DNA of 64,000 nt from Pelistega ratti (lineage in GTDB: Bacteria > Pseudomonadota > Gammaproteobacteria > Burkholderiales > Burkholderiaceae_B), in contig NZ_CP047165.1 in the NCBI RefSeq assembly GCF_009833965.1, positions 744,001 to 808,000 on the forward strand. Direction: 5' to 3'. A model generated the notes under the pieces. That model worked only from the letters and a program-made list of their open reading frames with translations, made no database searches and was not told the origin of the DNA. Shown here piece after piece: positions 18,318-25,674 of the stretch. Each line of letters begins with the position of its first letter. Position 1 is the stretch's first letter. The position numbers were made by a program, and so were the translations under genes.

Positions 18318-19215
18318 TTGATAAACCTTCTAGACCTTTTAATATATCTTCAAAAGTTCTGACTCGAATTGCACCCTCTCGTTCAAATTTAGCAGGCCAA
18401 GAAATAGCTGGGTTTTCAAAGCAATTATTCAAAATAAAAAGTTTTCTACCCTGATATAAAGCATGCTTTGCTTGAGTTAAAGTTCCGGATGTTTCCCCTG
18501 CTTCCACAATAATAGTCGCATCACTTAATGCTGACATTGTGGCATTTCTCTCAGGGAAAAAGAAACGATTTATCTTATAGGTCTGTTTTTTATATTTTAA
18601 TACAGGCACTTGACTGATTAATAAATGGTCTTGAGCAATAATATCCTGTAATTCCTTATTTTCTTTTGGATAATATTCAGTAAGCGGTGTTCCAAGAACT
18701 GCTACAGTACGCCCCTCGAACTCTAAAGCACTTTCGTGAGCAATTTTATCTATTCCACTAGCTAATCCAGAGAAAATAGTAAAATCATGTTTTACTAAAT
18801 CTCTTACTAATTGTCTTGTACGTCTAATACCTTCTTCTGATGGACTCCTAGTTCCAACCACAGCAACAGATTTCTTTGAAAAGACTAAATCTGGGTTACC
18901 CCTATAATAGTAAAATTGTAAAGGATTCTTAGCATCATCTAGCTTAGCAGGAAAATCAATAGTTCCTTTAAAAGCAAAATGAAAGTCATTAACATTAGCC
19001 TTATCGAAATAACTTATAACTCTTTGATAGGCATCATTAATAATATCTTCATTATCCACTATCTGTGATGGCAAAATTCCAGGATTATTCTGAAATAATT
19101 CTGCCAATGACTTAAATGAAGCCTTATCATTCTCCCATAGAGCTTCGTAAGCTGCCATTTCCTTTGCTGGAATAATTGGCTCATTTGCAAATATATCTCT
19201 GAACTCAAGACTCAT
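18310..19215 (-). CDS. DprA-like Rossmann protein, candidate antitoxin of a ShosTA-like pair
   Basis: The protein (301 residues) has a helical N-terminal region of about 110 residues and then the DprA/Smf Rossmann-like domain. Motifs are VAVVGTRSPSEEG near 118, FSGLASGIDKIAHESAL near 147, VAVLGTPLTEYYPKEN near 171, FFFPERNATMSALSDATIIVEAG near 218, and SGTLTQAKHALYQGRKLF near 243. Cellular DprA loads RecA on DNA during transformation; this copy lacks a C-terminal winged-helix domain and lies in phage cargo. It is the first gene of the two-gene unit and has no convincing consensus promoter that I can assign. Confidence 0.8.
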   Translation of the reverse strand: MSLEFRDIFANEPIIPAKEMAAYEALWENDKASFKSLAELFQNNPGILPSQIVDNEDIINDAYQRVISYFDKANVNDFHFAFKGTIDFPAKLDDAKNPLQFYYYRGNPDLVFSKKSVAVVGTRSPSEEGIRRTRQLVRDLVKHDFTIFSGLASGIDKIAHESALEFEGRTVAVLGTPLTEYYPKENKELQDIIAQDHLLISQVPVLKYKKQTYKINRFFFPERNATMSALSDATIIVEAGETSGTLTQAKHALYQGRKLFILNNCFENPAISWPAKFEREGAIRVRTFEDILKGLEGLSNE

Positions 19216-19377
19216 ACTTATTTCTCAACTTTCTCACTCAAGTATTTTAATGGATAAAGCTAATATTTTCTTATTTTCTTCTAATTTTAACAATTAAATT
19301 TTATAAATAAAGATAGACCGAACAACAAGGAGAAAATTCCCCTTGTTATTCAAAAAACTATCTGTCTAGCAGAAACG

Positions 19378-20070
19378 CTATGCTCTGTGTTGTACTGCAC
19401 GCAGGGCTTGTTGTCTGCTTAACCGAGCGTTGTATTTCTCTATCGGAAACATCTCATTAAAATGGTGTAGGGTTTTGCGCCACTCAATATCGTCCTTGGA
19501 TAGTTTAGTAAAGAGTTCTCGTAAGCTACGTTCTCTAAGGGTGATAGATATATCAGGCTCTGTATAAAGACTGAACACCTCAGCCGCATATTGTGAGAGC
19601 ATGGCTTGGAGAGCAGGATAGAGTTTTTTAAATATCTCAGCTTGTTTGTGTGCCAGAAAGAGCAAATCACTCAATGTATGCAACACCTCATCTTCTACTT
19701 CATGGGTTTTGGGCTCATACGCAATGGTTGCTTGGGTTGGGGTGGTGTAGCTACCTGTTTTGCGGATAGTGGGGAGGACTTCTTCCATTACCCATTCTTC
19801 AAATCGTTCTGCTTCGACTTTACGGCTTTTGATAATTAAGCGGTAAAGATTGGGTTCGTTGATGAATGTTAATTCTTGATTACCTTTTGGGGTAAGGGTA
19901 TATCGTTTCGATATACCCTTTTCTCTACAATGTTTTTGAATAGTTAGAGGTGCATTAATATAACCCAGAATATCGCAAACATCGGTACCGCAAAACCAAA
20001 GTTCATTGTTCTCATCAGTATGAGTACGAACGGGGAGATTATTAAAGTTAAAAGTCGTGATATTGCTCAT
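19378..20070 (-). CDS. BRO-N antirepressor, copy A (left cargo zone)
   Basis: The 230-residue protein has an N-terminal BRO-N domain (about residues 1-105, with ELWFCGTDVCDILGY and LYRLIIKSRKVEAERFEEWV) and a C-terminal helical domain (about 110-225) that is closely related to that of the three antirepressors at 32.7-35.4 kb. BRO/Ant proteins are phage antirepressors that counter the CI-type repressor or act on host regulators. It is preceded by a structured leader RNA and promoter of the same type as the right-hand copies, in inverted orientation. The C-terminal domain is more diverged than among the other three. Confidence 0.85.
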   Translation of the reverse strand: MSNITTFNFNNLPVRTHTDENNELWFCGTDVCDILGYINAPLTIQKHCREKGISKRYTLTPKGNQELTFINEPNLYRLIIKSRKVEAERFEEWVMEEVLPTIRKTGSYTTPTQATIAYEPKTHEVEDEVLHTLSDLLFLAHKQAEIFKKLYPALQAMLSQYAAEVFSLYTEPDISITLRERSLRELFTKLSKDDIEWRKTLHHFNEMFPIEKYNARLSRQQALRAVQHRA

Positions 20071-20116
20071 GATGAGCTCCTTGGATTTTAGTTAATGATT
20101 GTCACCTTAATAGGGT

Positions 20117-20272
20117 GACGGGCTTCAACTACCGATCCAAGTCGGCGACTGGTATTCCCAAAAGGTGTTGTATTTCCAGTTCTCGACCCGTCATAAGAAG
20201 ACGTTACTTTGTGTATAGGCGTAAAAAAACCGCTTTATCTGTCGGGTGCGGAAACCGCTTGGATTTAATAGT
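20117..20272 (-). ncRNA. C4-type antisense leader RNA candidate, copy A
   Basis: The minus-strand RNA has a closing helix (GACGGG with CCCGTC, ends at 20192 and 20117), an inner hairpin (ACTGG with CCAGT) around the conserved loop AAATACAACACCTTTTGGGA, and a second hairpin (CCGA with TCGG). A fourth hairpin (GTCACC with GGTGAC) follows directly. The same three-way junction precedes antirepressor copies at 32-34.6 kb with compensatory base changes. It lies between a strong promoter and the BRO gene, where P1/P7 carry C4 antisense RNA. Identity with the C4 family is inferred. Confidence 0.65.
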
Positions 20273-20278
20273 GATTTT

Positions 20279-20308
20279 ATTATGCGATATGTTTAGGGAT
20301 TTTGTCAA
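20279..20308 (-). promoter_or_regulatory. Sigma-70 promoter of antirepressor cassette A
   Basis: On the minus strand TTGACA (20308-20303) and CATAAT (20284-20279) are separated by 18 bases. Transcription would begin a few bases downstream at the start of the leader RNA. Confidence 0.75.
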
Positions 20309-20392
20309 GCCATTATTTAATGGGAAATGTAATTTTGATTGATAAGTTAATGAAAAATAATGAAAAAATAGTAAAATTTTTATAAAAAATAC

Positions 20393-20421
20393 TTGATTTT
20401 TATTGTAACGTACGGTATAAT
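20393..20421 (+). promoter_or_regulatory. Promoter for the Ibs-like toxin mRNA
   Basis: TTGATT (20393-20398), a 17-base spacer and TATAAT (20416-20421) lie about 70 bases upstream of the small hydrophobic ORF. The transcript would carry a 5' hairpin TGTTGAA-TGG-TTCAACA. Confidence 0.75.
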
Positions 20422-20448
20422 CATAACTGTTGAATGGTTCAACAAATG

Positions 20449-20613
20449 GAAAAACCCACCGTTTCAGATGGGTTTAATTAAAGAGGTTAGAAAATGAAAC
20501 TACCCTTTCAAATTCTAGTCTTTCTAGTATTACTGCTCATTAGCAGTCCTGTTTATTAGAATATAAACAGTGCCTAGAAGGCGGGGGCGGTTCTGGAACA
20601 ACTGCCCCTTTCC
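20449..20613 (-). ncRNA. Candidate Sib-like antisense RNA opposite the small toxin ORF
   Basis: A promoter on the minus strand at 20619-20647 would start an RNA near 20,613 that runs antisense across the whole 21-codon ORF and its ribosome site. A hairpin (AAACCCA with TGGGTTT) followed by TTTTT at 20,449-20,474 would end it, giving roughly 165 nt. This layout, a short hydrophobic ORF fully covered by a terminated antisense RNA, matches the Ibs/Sib type I toxin-antitoxin arrangement. The RNA itself is inferred from promoter and terminator. Confidence 0.6.
20494..20559 (+). CDS. Ibs-like hydrophobic toxin peptide, 21 residues
   Basis: ATG at 20494 is preceded by AAAGAGG and starts a 21-residue peptide, MKLPFQILVFLVLLLISS ending in PVY. 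It has a short charged start, one membrane-spanning hydrophobic core and a polar-aromatic end, and resembles the 18-19-residue Ibs toxins in its LLLIS core and terminal Tyr. Ibs peptides depolarise the inner membrane when made in excess. It has a consensus promoter and lies opposite a predicted antisense RNA. The ORF is too short for statistics; composition and context carry the call. Confidence 0.6.
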   Translation: MKLPFQILVFLVLLLISSPVY

Positions 20614-20618
20614 TCTCC

Positions 20619-20647
20619 ATTATAAAGTAAGTTATTTTTAAAGTAAA
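20619..20647 (-). promoter_or_regulatory. Promoter of the predicted antisense RNA
   Basis: On the minus strand TTTACT (20647-20642), a 17-base spacer and TATAAT (20624-20619). It faces the small toxin ORF. Confidence 0.65.
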
Positions 20648-20657
20648 GGGAAATATT

Positions 20658-20846
20658 ATGGCATTAAGTCGCACTGAATTAAACCGCCGTTCAATGGAAA
20701 AACGTGGGATTAAACAAAAGAAATTTGATTTAGATACTGACACTGTTACTTTACTGGAACGTGTGGCTAAAGAGACAAATCAACCGCAGACTGTCGTTTT
20801 TAAAAAGGCACTTGAAATGTATGCTAAGGCGGTATTGGGAACGTAA
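20658..20846 (+). CDS. Small ribbon-helix-helix-like DNA-binding protein
   Basis: The 62-residue basic protein has a positively charged N-terminus (SRTELNRRSMEKRGIKQKK), then a short strand FDLD and two helices (TVTLLERVAKETNQ and QTVVFKKALEMYAKAV), which is the ribbon-helix-helix outline of CopG/Arc regulators. A ribosome site (AAAGGGAA) precedes the ATG. It lies between the Ibs-like locus and the RelBE pair, with no obvious partner toxin. It may regulate its own locus or be an orphan antitoxin. Confidence 0.65.
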   Translation: MALSRTELNRRSMEKRGIKQKKFDLDTDTVTLLERVAKETNQPQTVVFKKALEMYAKAVLGT

Positions 20847-20930
20847 AAAAACGCTTGGATTTAATAGTGGTTTATTGTGTCTGTAAGGGTACAGTTTATA
20901 AAGGTTAATTTTATTCTATGAATGAAATCA

Positions 20931-20963
20931 TTGTATTACAATTATTACATTGCTATAATTGTA
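20931..20963 (+). promoter_or_regulatory. Promoter and operator of the RelBE-type operon
   Basis: TTGTAT (20931-20936), 17-base spacer, TATAAT (20954-20959). A perfect inverted repeat overlaps it: TACAATTAT at 20937-20945 and ATAATTGTA at 20955-20963, nine bases apart. The arms cover the spacer and the -10 box, the usual operator place for antitoxin autorepression. Confidence 0.8.
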
Positions 20964-21015
20964 TTCATACCTTAAACCACCAATGGGTGGCAAGGCCATG
21001 TAGGAGGATAACACT

Positions 21016-21252
21016 ATGGCACTCACTGTAAGATTACCTGATGAGCTTGAACAGCGTTTAGATCATTTAGCCACACAAACAGGGCGCGCTAAGTCTTTCT
21101 ATGTTAAGCAAGCATTGGAGGCTTATTTAGAAGATTTGGAAGATTTACTCTTGGCTAATGCTGTTTTAGAGCGCGTTCGTGCAGGTAAAGAAAAAGTATA
21201 TCGTTTAGAGGACGTTGAAAATGAACTCCACTTGGACAGTCCAACTTGCTGA
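21016..21252 (+). CDS. RelB/ParD-type antitoxin, ribbon-helix-helix
   Basis: The 78-residue protein begins ALTVRLPDELEQRLDHLATQTGRAKSFYVKQALEAYLEDLED, a clear ribbon-helix-helix DNA-binding domain, and ends with an acidic toxin-binding tail (EKVYRLEDVENELHLD). It neutralises the downstream RelE-type toxin and represses the operon, probably at the inverted repeat over the promoter. A strong ribosome site (AGGAGG) lies upstream. Its last codons overlap the toxin gene. Confidence 0.92.
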   Translation: MALTVRLPDELEQRLDHLATQTGRAKSFYVKQALEAYLEDLEDLLLANAVLERVRAGKEKVYRLEDVENELHLDSPTC

Positions 21253-21499
21253 TACTGCCAAAAAGCAATTAACAAAATTAGCTAAGAAAAACCCACAACA
21301 AGCAAAACGTATTCTTGATTATCTAAAAGAACTTCAAAGGCTTGAAAATCCACGTGATCGGGGTAAGGGATTAGTTGGTGAGCTGTCTGGCATGTGGCGT
21401 TACCGTGTTGGTGATTACCGTATTATTTGCCATATTGATAATGGTAAATTATTAATCACTGCCTTGGAATTAGGGCATCGGCGAGAGATTTATCATTAG
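21221..21499 (+). CDS. RelE/ParE-family toxin
   Basis: From ATG 21221 the protein has 92 residues. The family pattern is plain: WTVQLADTAKKQLTKLAKKNPQQAKRILDYLKEL, then ENPRDRGKGLVGELSGMWRYRVGDYRIICHI and a last strand with LGHRREIYH. The GL-x-G-x-W-RYRVGDYR core and the final R-x-x-I-Y are typical of RelE-type mRNA interferases, with basic residues for RNA cleavage present. A TTG six bases earlier is less likely than ATG. The start lies inside the antitoxin gene, 32 bases before its stop, so translation is coupled. Confidence 0.92.
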   Translation: MNSTWTVQLADTAKKQLTKLAKKNPQQAKRILDYLKELQRLENPRDRGKGLVGELSGMWRYRVGDYRIICHIDNGKLLITALELGHRREIYH

Positions 21500-21547
21500 T
21501 GTTTTTTTAAATTCTATGGTAGTGGGAATTAACTAAGTCAGTCGAAA

Positions 21548-21710
21548 TCATTTATACGCCAATGCTTTAATTTCTTTCTGATGGGCTTTAATAACACGTC
21601 TTGCAGCGGCAAGGACTACACGCTTTCCTGCTTCTCCATTAAGCTCAAATTGTACCGCTTGTGTGTTGAGTTGAGGCGTTTTTTTATCTTGTACGGATTG
21701 TTGAGACATT
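21548..21710 (-). pseudogene. Frameshifted small phage gene (about 53 codons)
   Basis: A good ribosome site (AGGAAAG) and ATG at 21710 start the frame MSQQSVQDKKTPQLNTQ, which meets TGA after 21 codons. If one base is removed at the AAA near 21,659, the frame continues with a protein-like stretch rich in Ala, Arg and Lys (AGKRVVLAAARRVIKAHQKE) to TGA at 21548-21550. This looks like a recent one-base insertion in a small phage gene. A sequencing error or programmed shift is also possible. Confidence 0.4.
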
Positions 21711-21795
21711 ATCTTTCCTAAAATCATTCAACGTATTGTTTACTAAGGATTAGTTTAACAAACGATGGAGGAATATTCAATAATTTGGGCTTAAC

Positions 21796-22149
21796 CTACA
21801 CTTCCCTTTCCCCCAAAAAGCTCGCAATCAATCTATCGGCTCGACATAACCGTATCTGTACGGTTCTTGGTGTAATACACAATTTCCTTGCCACATCACT
21901 TTGTTTCATATTCAATACATAAACTCCTACTAGAACGCGTATATCGGCTTTTCTTAGCGTTTTTATCGCTTGGTCGGTCAATAACACCTTCTGCAGTTGT
22001 AATGCGTTAAATTCAACGTTATTGAGCTTTAAATCGTCTTGAGGGGTATTGCATAGGGTAACACTACAATCTTCGCTTACAACGCTTCCATAAGCTCTAT
22101 AATGCCCCCAAATCATCAGGCGATAATGAATGTACTGTAATCGCTTCAT
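21796..22149 (-). CDS. Putative late-gene regulator, sigma-region-4-like HTH (Q position)
   Basis: The 117-residue basic protein ends in a helix-turn-helix like sigma region 4: DIRVLVGVYVLNMKQSDVARKLCITPRTVQIRLCRADRLIASFL (about residues 69-112). This pattern is seen in ArpU/RinA-type and other phage late regulators. It is the last gene of the leftward replication unit, where lambda carries antiterminator Q. The late operon downstream contains five terminator-like hairpins, which would need an antitermination or strong late activator. The mechanism is not decided by the sequence. Confidence 0.65.
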   Translation of the reverse strand: MKRLQYIHYRLMIWGHYRAYGSVVSEDCSVTLCNTPQDDLKLNNVEFNALQLQKVLLTDQAIKTLRKADIRVLVGVYVLNMKQSDVARKLCITPRTVQIRLCRADRLIASFLGEREV

Positions 22150-22176
22150 CTACTATTCCCTCTTTCTTTCCTTTTT

Positions 22177-22306
22177 CTGTCTTACCTGTCTTACTTCAAT
22201 TTATATAAAGATAATGTGTCGCGCACATATGTATCACATCGCGCATACGCAGGAGGTTTTACAGTGTAATCTGCCCGAGGTAGGACAGGTAGGTCAGGTT
22301 GGTCAG
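22177..22306. repeat. Iteron-like 9-mer repeats in a 280-base gene-free region
   Basis: Two direct copies of CTGTCTTAC lie at 22177-22194. In the opposite orientation three adjacent 9-mers lie at 22280-22306: GTAGGACAG, GTAGGTCAG and GTTGGTCAG. All fit one consensus, GTWRGWCAG, when read on one strand. They lie between the primase gene and the late regulator, with CG-rich TCGCGCA repeats at about 22,217-22,242. They could be replication-origin iterons or regulator sites. Nothing else is seen in 22,150-22,432. Confidence 0.55.
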
Positions 22307-22432
22307 CATTGCGTTCATATATCACCTTTTTTCAGTTAATAAAAGTTCCTACACTCTTTTTAGTGCATTTTAAAATCTCATTTTGTCCGCTTTCTCGCTT
22401 AAAAGCGTCTATTTTATCTCAAAAACTCAAAT

Positions 22433-24709
22433 TCAACTAGGGACTGTTTTTACATACGCATAGCCTCTATAACCGTTACGATCGGCCGGTTGTCGTTTCT
22501 TTTCCCATCCTAATTTCTTCATAATGCCACCTATTTTGGTTTCTTGCTGTCTTGTTGATGTTACTCTTGCCATATCTAATCCTATGATTTTCTCTAAAAT
22601 ATAGACCATACTCAGCTTGGTTTCCATAAAATCGGGTTCCGCCAAGGCGGTACGAATCTTGGTCTCCCATGCGTCACTAATCTCTCTGGCTCCTTGCTCT
22701 TCCTGAATCAATTGACGCTCTTGTTCAGGTGTAGGGTGGCAAGGATAGCCTTGTTCAAACTCATATAATGCCTGTGCAAATAACTGATCCCTATCGCGAG
22801 CTAAAGCATCAATATCAATAGCGGTACATTTGACTGGCCAGAAACGGCGGTTACCTGTGGTATCTTTAAAATATTCATCTGCATTGGTCGTTCCTGCAAA
22901 TACAGTATGACGAGCCTGTTCGACCACATGACGACCATACGGCTCTCTAAAACGGTCTGTACCACGCGTAATAAACGCTTTAATAGCAGTTGCTTCTGCT
23001 CGATTAAACATATCCAGCTCCGCAATCTCATAAATCCATACCCCATTAATAATCTGGTATAGATCTTTGTTGTGAATATCCAAAGGGCTATCAGCAAACC
23101 ATGAGCCGCCTAATACCCGTAATGCGGTTGATTTACGCAAACCTTGACGACCCTCCAAGATTAATACATAATCGGCTTTGCAACCGGGGTTTAAGGCTCG
23201 ATTAATGGCTTGTCGCAACCATAAAGGACCAATCAATCGTGTATAGTCTGTTGCCGGTACGCCTAAATAGGTATTGAGCCAATTTGTCAGCCTATCTTGT
23301 CCATCCCATTTAAGTGTCTCTAACCAATCTTGTAAGGGGTGATACACTTGACGAGAGGCTGCCACTTTGACCGCATTTAAGACGGTTAAAGGGGTTTTAA
23401 ATAAGAACTTATATTCCCTACTCAAATAGTCAATTAGTTCTAGCTCATCTGCATCATTCCACGCGCGAGGGTATTCTGTATTCCAAGGCAATTCCCCTAC
23501 TACCGTAACACGTTCTGTCAGTTTATTAAGCTGTATTTTGCCTTTAAGGCTGGGCAACTCATCAATCAGTGTGATGATATTTTGCATACAATCCACCACA
23601 ACCCCATTTCCTTTACAAATGAGCTTTTCATAAAGTTCTTTGATATTAGGATTCTTTTCTACAACAGAAGCCTTAATCATAGGTAATCTATCCCCATTAT
23701 CACTAAAGAGCTGTGCTTGCTCCCTAATATAGGTGATTAAAATATCCGCTGTTGCCCCTGATTCGATTGCATCGGCAATATCCCAACCATCTTTTAATTG
23801 CCCGGGAATCGCCACATCTAGCACATAGACTTTTTTCGCCTTGTCTTTTAATTGTTCCGCAATTTTCTGTGCTGCTACATAACCGGGTTGAACGGTTTTA
23901 TCAAGGTATTCTCCTGTCTTTGGATTACGGTGTGAATCACAATCGGGCCAGATATATACGATACGATCAGCCAATACAGACCAATCCACCTTATCAACGG
24001 CATTACAACCACCCGGCCAAGTAAGTACATCATATCTATCTTGTAATAATTGATGCCCTGCATCCGCACATTTTTCACCTTCAACCAACAATACGGGTTT
24101 ATCGCTTAATCGATCTAAACCATATAAAGGACGAGGTAATGGAAAGTGCATCCACCGCCAATCAAAATATCCCCCTCGACTCGTATCCTCGGCATAGACA
24201 AGGGGTAAAATCTCTTTCTTACCCTCACTATTGGTAAATCGGCATACATACCCTAAGACTTCCCCTTGCCGGTTTTTATACGTCCAGAAATGGTTATACG
24301 CTCCTCTGACGGGGTGTGCTTTATGAATGGGCTTAGCATCAGCAGGAACAGGCATAATAATTTTCCAAGGGGATTTTTCCGCCTTAACAGCAGATTTTCT
24401 GCCTGTTGGAACAATAGGGGCAGTGCCTAGCAAGCGAGATAACTCCTCTGCAGCGGCTTTATACTGTAAGCGGTGTATGGCGGCATATAGGCTGATTAAA
24501 TCACCGCCCTTTTCTCCTGTACTAAAATCACTCCAGAGACCGGTTTTCAGGTTGATACTTAATGATTCTCCGGCATTACCGTCTAAATCACCTAATACCC
24601 ATTCTGCTCCTCGTTTCTTACCATGAGGTAGCCATTGAGGGACGTAATAATCGGCTTGAGCCTGTAATTGTGCGGCAATATCTTTAAAATTAATTTTATA
24701 TGCTGTCAT
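22433..24709 (-). CDS. DNA primase / VapE-type helicase fusion
   Basis: The 758-residue protein has an N-terminal primase-like zinc-less domain (GDLDGNAGESLSINLKTGLWSDFSTGEKGGDLISL, residues 43-80), a Toprim domain with LLVEGEKCADAG near 207 and WPDCDSH near 254, and a C-terminal VapE (VirE) ATPase: ILEGRQGLRKSTALRVLGG as Walker A near 515, IYEIAELDMF near 556 and FAGTTNADEYFKDTTGNRRFW near 610. It primes and unwinds DNA for phage replication, as in P4-alpha-like proteins. Its start overlaps the small upstream gene by four bases (ATGA). Confidence 0.92.
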   Translation of the reverse strand: MTAYKINFKDIAAQLQAQADYYVPQWLPHGKKRGAEWVLGDLDGNAGESLSINLKTGLWSDFSTGEKGGDLISLYAAIHRLQYKAAAEELSRLLGTAPIVPTGRKSAVKAEKSPWKIIMPVPADAKPIHKAHPVRGAYNHFWTYKNRQGEVLGYVCRFTNSEGKKEILPLVYAEDTSRGGYFDWRWMHFPLPRPLYGLDRLSDKPVLLVEGEKCADAGHQLLQDRYDVLTWPGGCNAVDKVDWSVLADRIVYIWPDCDSHRNPKTGEYLDKTVQPGYVAAQKIAEQLKDKAKKVYVLDVAIPGQLKDGWDIADAIESGATADILITYIREQAQLFSDNGDRLPMIKASVVEKNPNIKELYEKLICKGNGVVVDCMQNIITLIDELPSLKGKIQLNKLTERVTVVGELPWNTEYPRAWNDADELELIDYLSREYKFLFKTPLTVLNAVKVAASRQVYHPLQDWLETLKWDGQDRLTNWLNTYLGVPATDYTRLIGPLWLRQAINRALNPGCKADYVLILEGRQGLRKSTALRVLGGSWFADSPLDIHNKDLYQIINGVWIYEIAELDMFNRAEATAIKAFITRGTDRFREPYGRHVVEQARHTVFAGTTNADEYFKDTTGNRRFWPVKCTAIDIDALARDRDQLFAQALYEFEQGYPCHPTPEQERQLIQEEQGAREISDAWETKIRTALAEPDFMETKLSMVYILEKIIGLDMARVTSTRQQETKIGGIMKKLGWEKKRQPADRNGYRGYAYVKTVPS

Positions 24710-24975
24710 GGTGTACCCCAGATAATTTCACGCATTTTATTTGGTTGAAGCGGTTTAATCAGTGCATAAATAAATAGTGGTTTAGCCGCACGCATTTGTC
24801 GCTTTCCTACCACACGGATTTGTTTACGAACAACTAAACGCCTACAAGTACTCTTCATCACCTGAACGGATACTTGTAGCCGTTCAGCCAGTTCTACTGC
24901 TGTCATATTTTGTTGCGATAAAGCCTCTATAACCGCACTGGCAATTACACCTAAAGGACGACCTACTCTATTCAT
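24706..24975 (-). CDS. Small winged-helix-like DNA-binding protein upstream of the primase
   Basis: The 89-residue protein (from ATG 24975) has a helix-turn-helix outline: RPLGVIASAVIEALSQQNMTAVELAERLQVSVQVMKSTCRRLVVRKQIRVVGKR, a winged-helix pattern with a beta hairpin at the end. A GTG at 24996 in frame is the alternative start. It lies between the CII-like gene and the primase-helicase gene and ends inside the primase start (ATGA overlap). It could be a replication or origin-binding accessory, like a short O protein. No catalytic motif is seen. Confidence 0.7.
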   Translation of the reverse strand: MNRVGRPLGVIASAVIEALSQQNMTAVELAERLQVSVQVMKSTCRRLVVRKQIRVVGKRQMRAAKPLFIYALIKPLQPNKMREIIWGTP

Positions 24976-24980
24976 AGCCA

Positions 24981-25274
24981 CTACTTTACCCCACACGCAT
25001 TAAACCCGGCTCTGGCACATGCACAATTAGTACCAATCTCATTACCATAGGCGAGGTATTCCATATACTTACGCGATACCACCACAAGCCCTAAGGCAGC
25101 TAATGTCTTATCGAGTTTGTCTAAGGTAATGCCTGCATCACCGGCTAATACTTTGCTAATCATGCTTTCATGCCAGTTAGTGGCGGTTAGAATTGCCCCC
25201 TTTTGTTCTGGGTGGCTTAATGCACCGCGTAAAGCAGCTTCAAAGGCTGGTTTGCGTTTTAGTTCTAGTTCCAT
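24981..25274 (-). CDS. CII-like transcriptional activator
   Basis: The 97-residue protein fits the phage CII pattern: a helical N-terminus, then a helix-turn-helix TATNWHESMISKVLAGDAGITLDKLDKTLAALGLVVVSRKYM and a short tail with a C-x-C motif. CII activators favour lysogeny by driving cI and int promoters. It is the second gene of the leftward operon, after Cro, as in lambda, and an AAAGGAAAACC ribosome site precedes it. Confidence 0.8.
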   Translation of the reverse strand: MELELKRKPAFEAALRGALSHPEQKGAILTATNWHESMISKVLAGDAGITLDKLDKTLAALGLVVVSRKYMEYLAYGNEIGTNCACARAGFNACGVK

Positions 25275-25445
25275 AGGTTTTCCTTTGTAGGGGTTCTAAT
25301 TGGGCGGTTGGTTTCAGTGCTAAAATGGAAGTTTCCACACAAACAATGACTACATTCACCTCTATTCAATTAAAAAAGAATGCACTCACCACTACTCCTA
25401 AATCATAATGTGTCAATAAACAACACTTTTAGGAGAAAATATGGG

Positions 25446-25667
25446 TTATCTACGTTTTTTACGTAAAACAGACCACTCAACATCAGGACGTAATTCTTCA
25501 CATGTCACGACACCTTTTGTGGCTTTTTCAATGGCGGGGCAATGTACGGCTGGGACAGGTCTTCTACCAAGAACCCAACGACTAACGGCTATTGGCTTTA
25601 CATTTATTAACCTAGCCAATTCTTTAGTTAACCCTCGTTTTTGCCTTACAAACTCAAATAAAGTCAT
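25446..25667 (-). CDS. Cro-like repressor (YdaS/Cro family)
   Basis: The 73-residue protein has a Cro/YdaS helix-turn-helix (LFEFVRQKRGLTKELARLINVKPIAVSRWVLGRRPVPAVHCPAIEKATKG) and the phrase VTCEELRPDVEWSVLR near the end, which is a hallmark of Cro-type proteins. It starts the leftward early operon and faces cI divergently. A promoter with TTTACT and TACAAT, overlapping an operator-like site, lies upstream. A plus-strand ORF over the same bases is a shadow. Confidence 0.92.
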   Translation of the reverse strand: MTLFEFVRQKRGLTKELARLINVKPIAVSRWVLGRRPVPAVHCPAIEKATKGVVTCEELRPDVEWSVLRKKRR

Positions 25668-25674
25668 TTTGATA

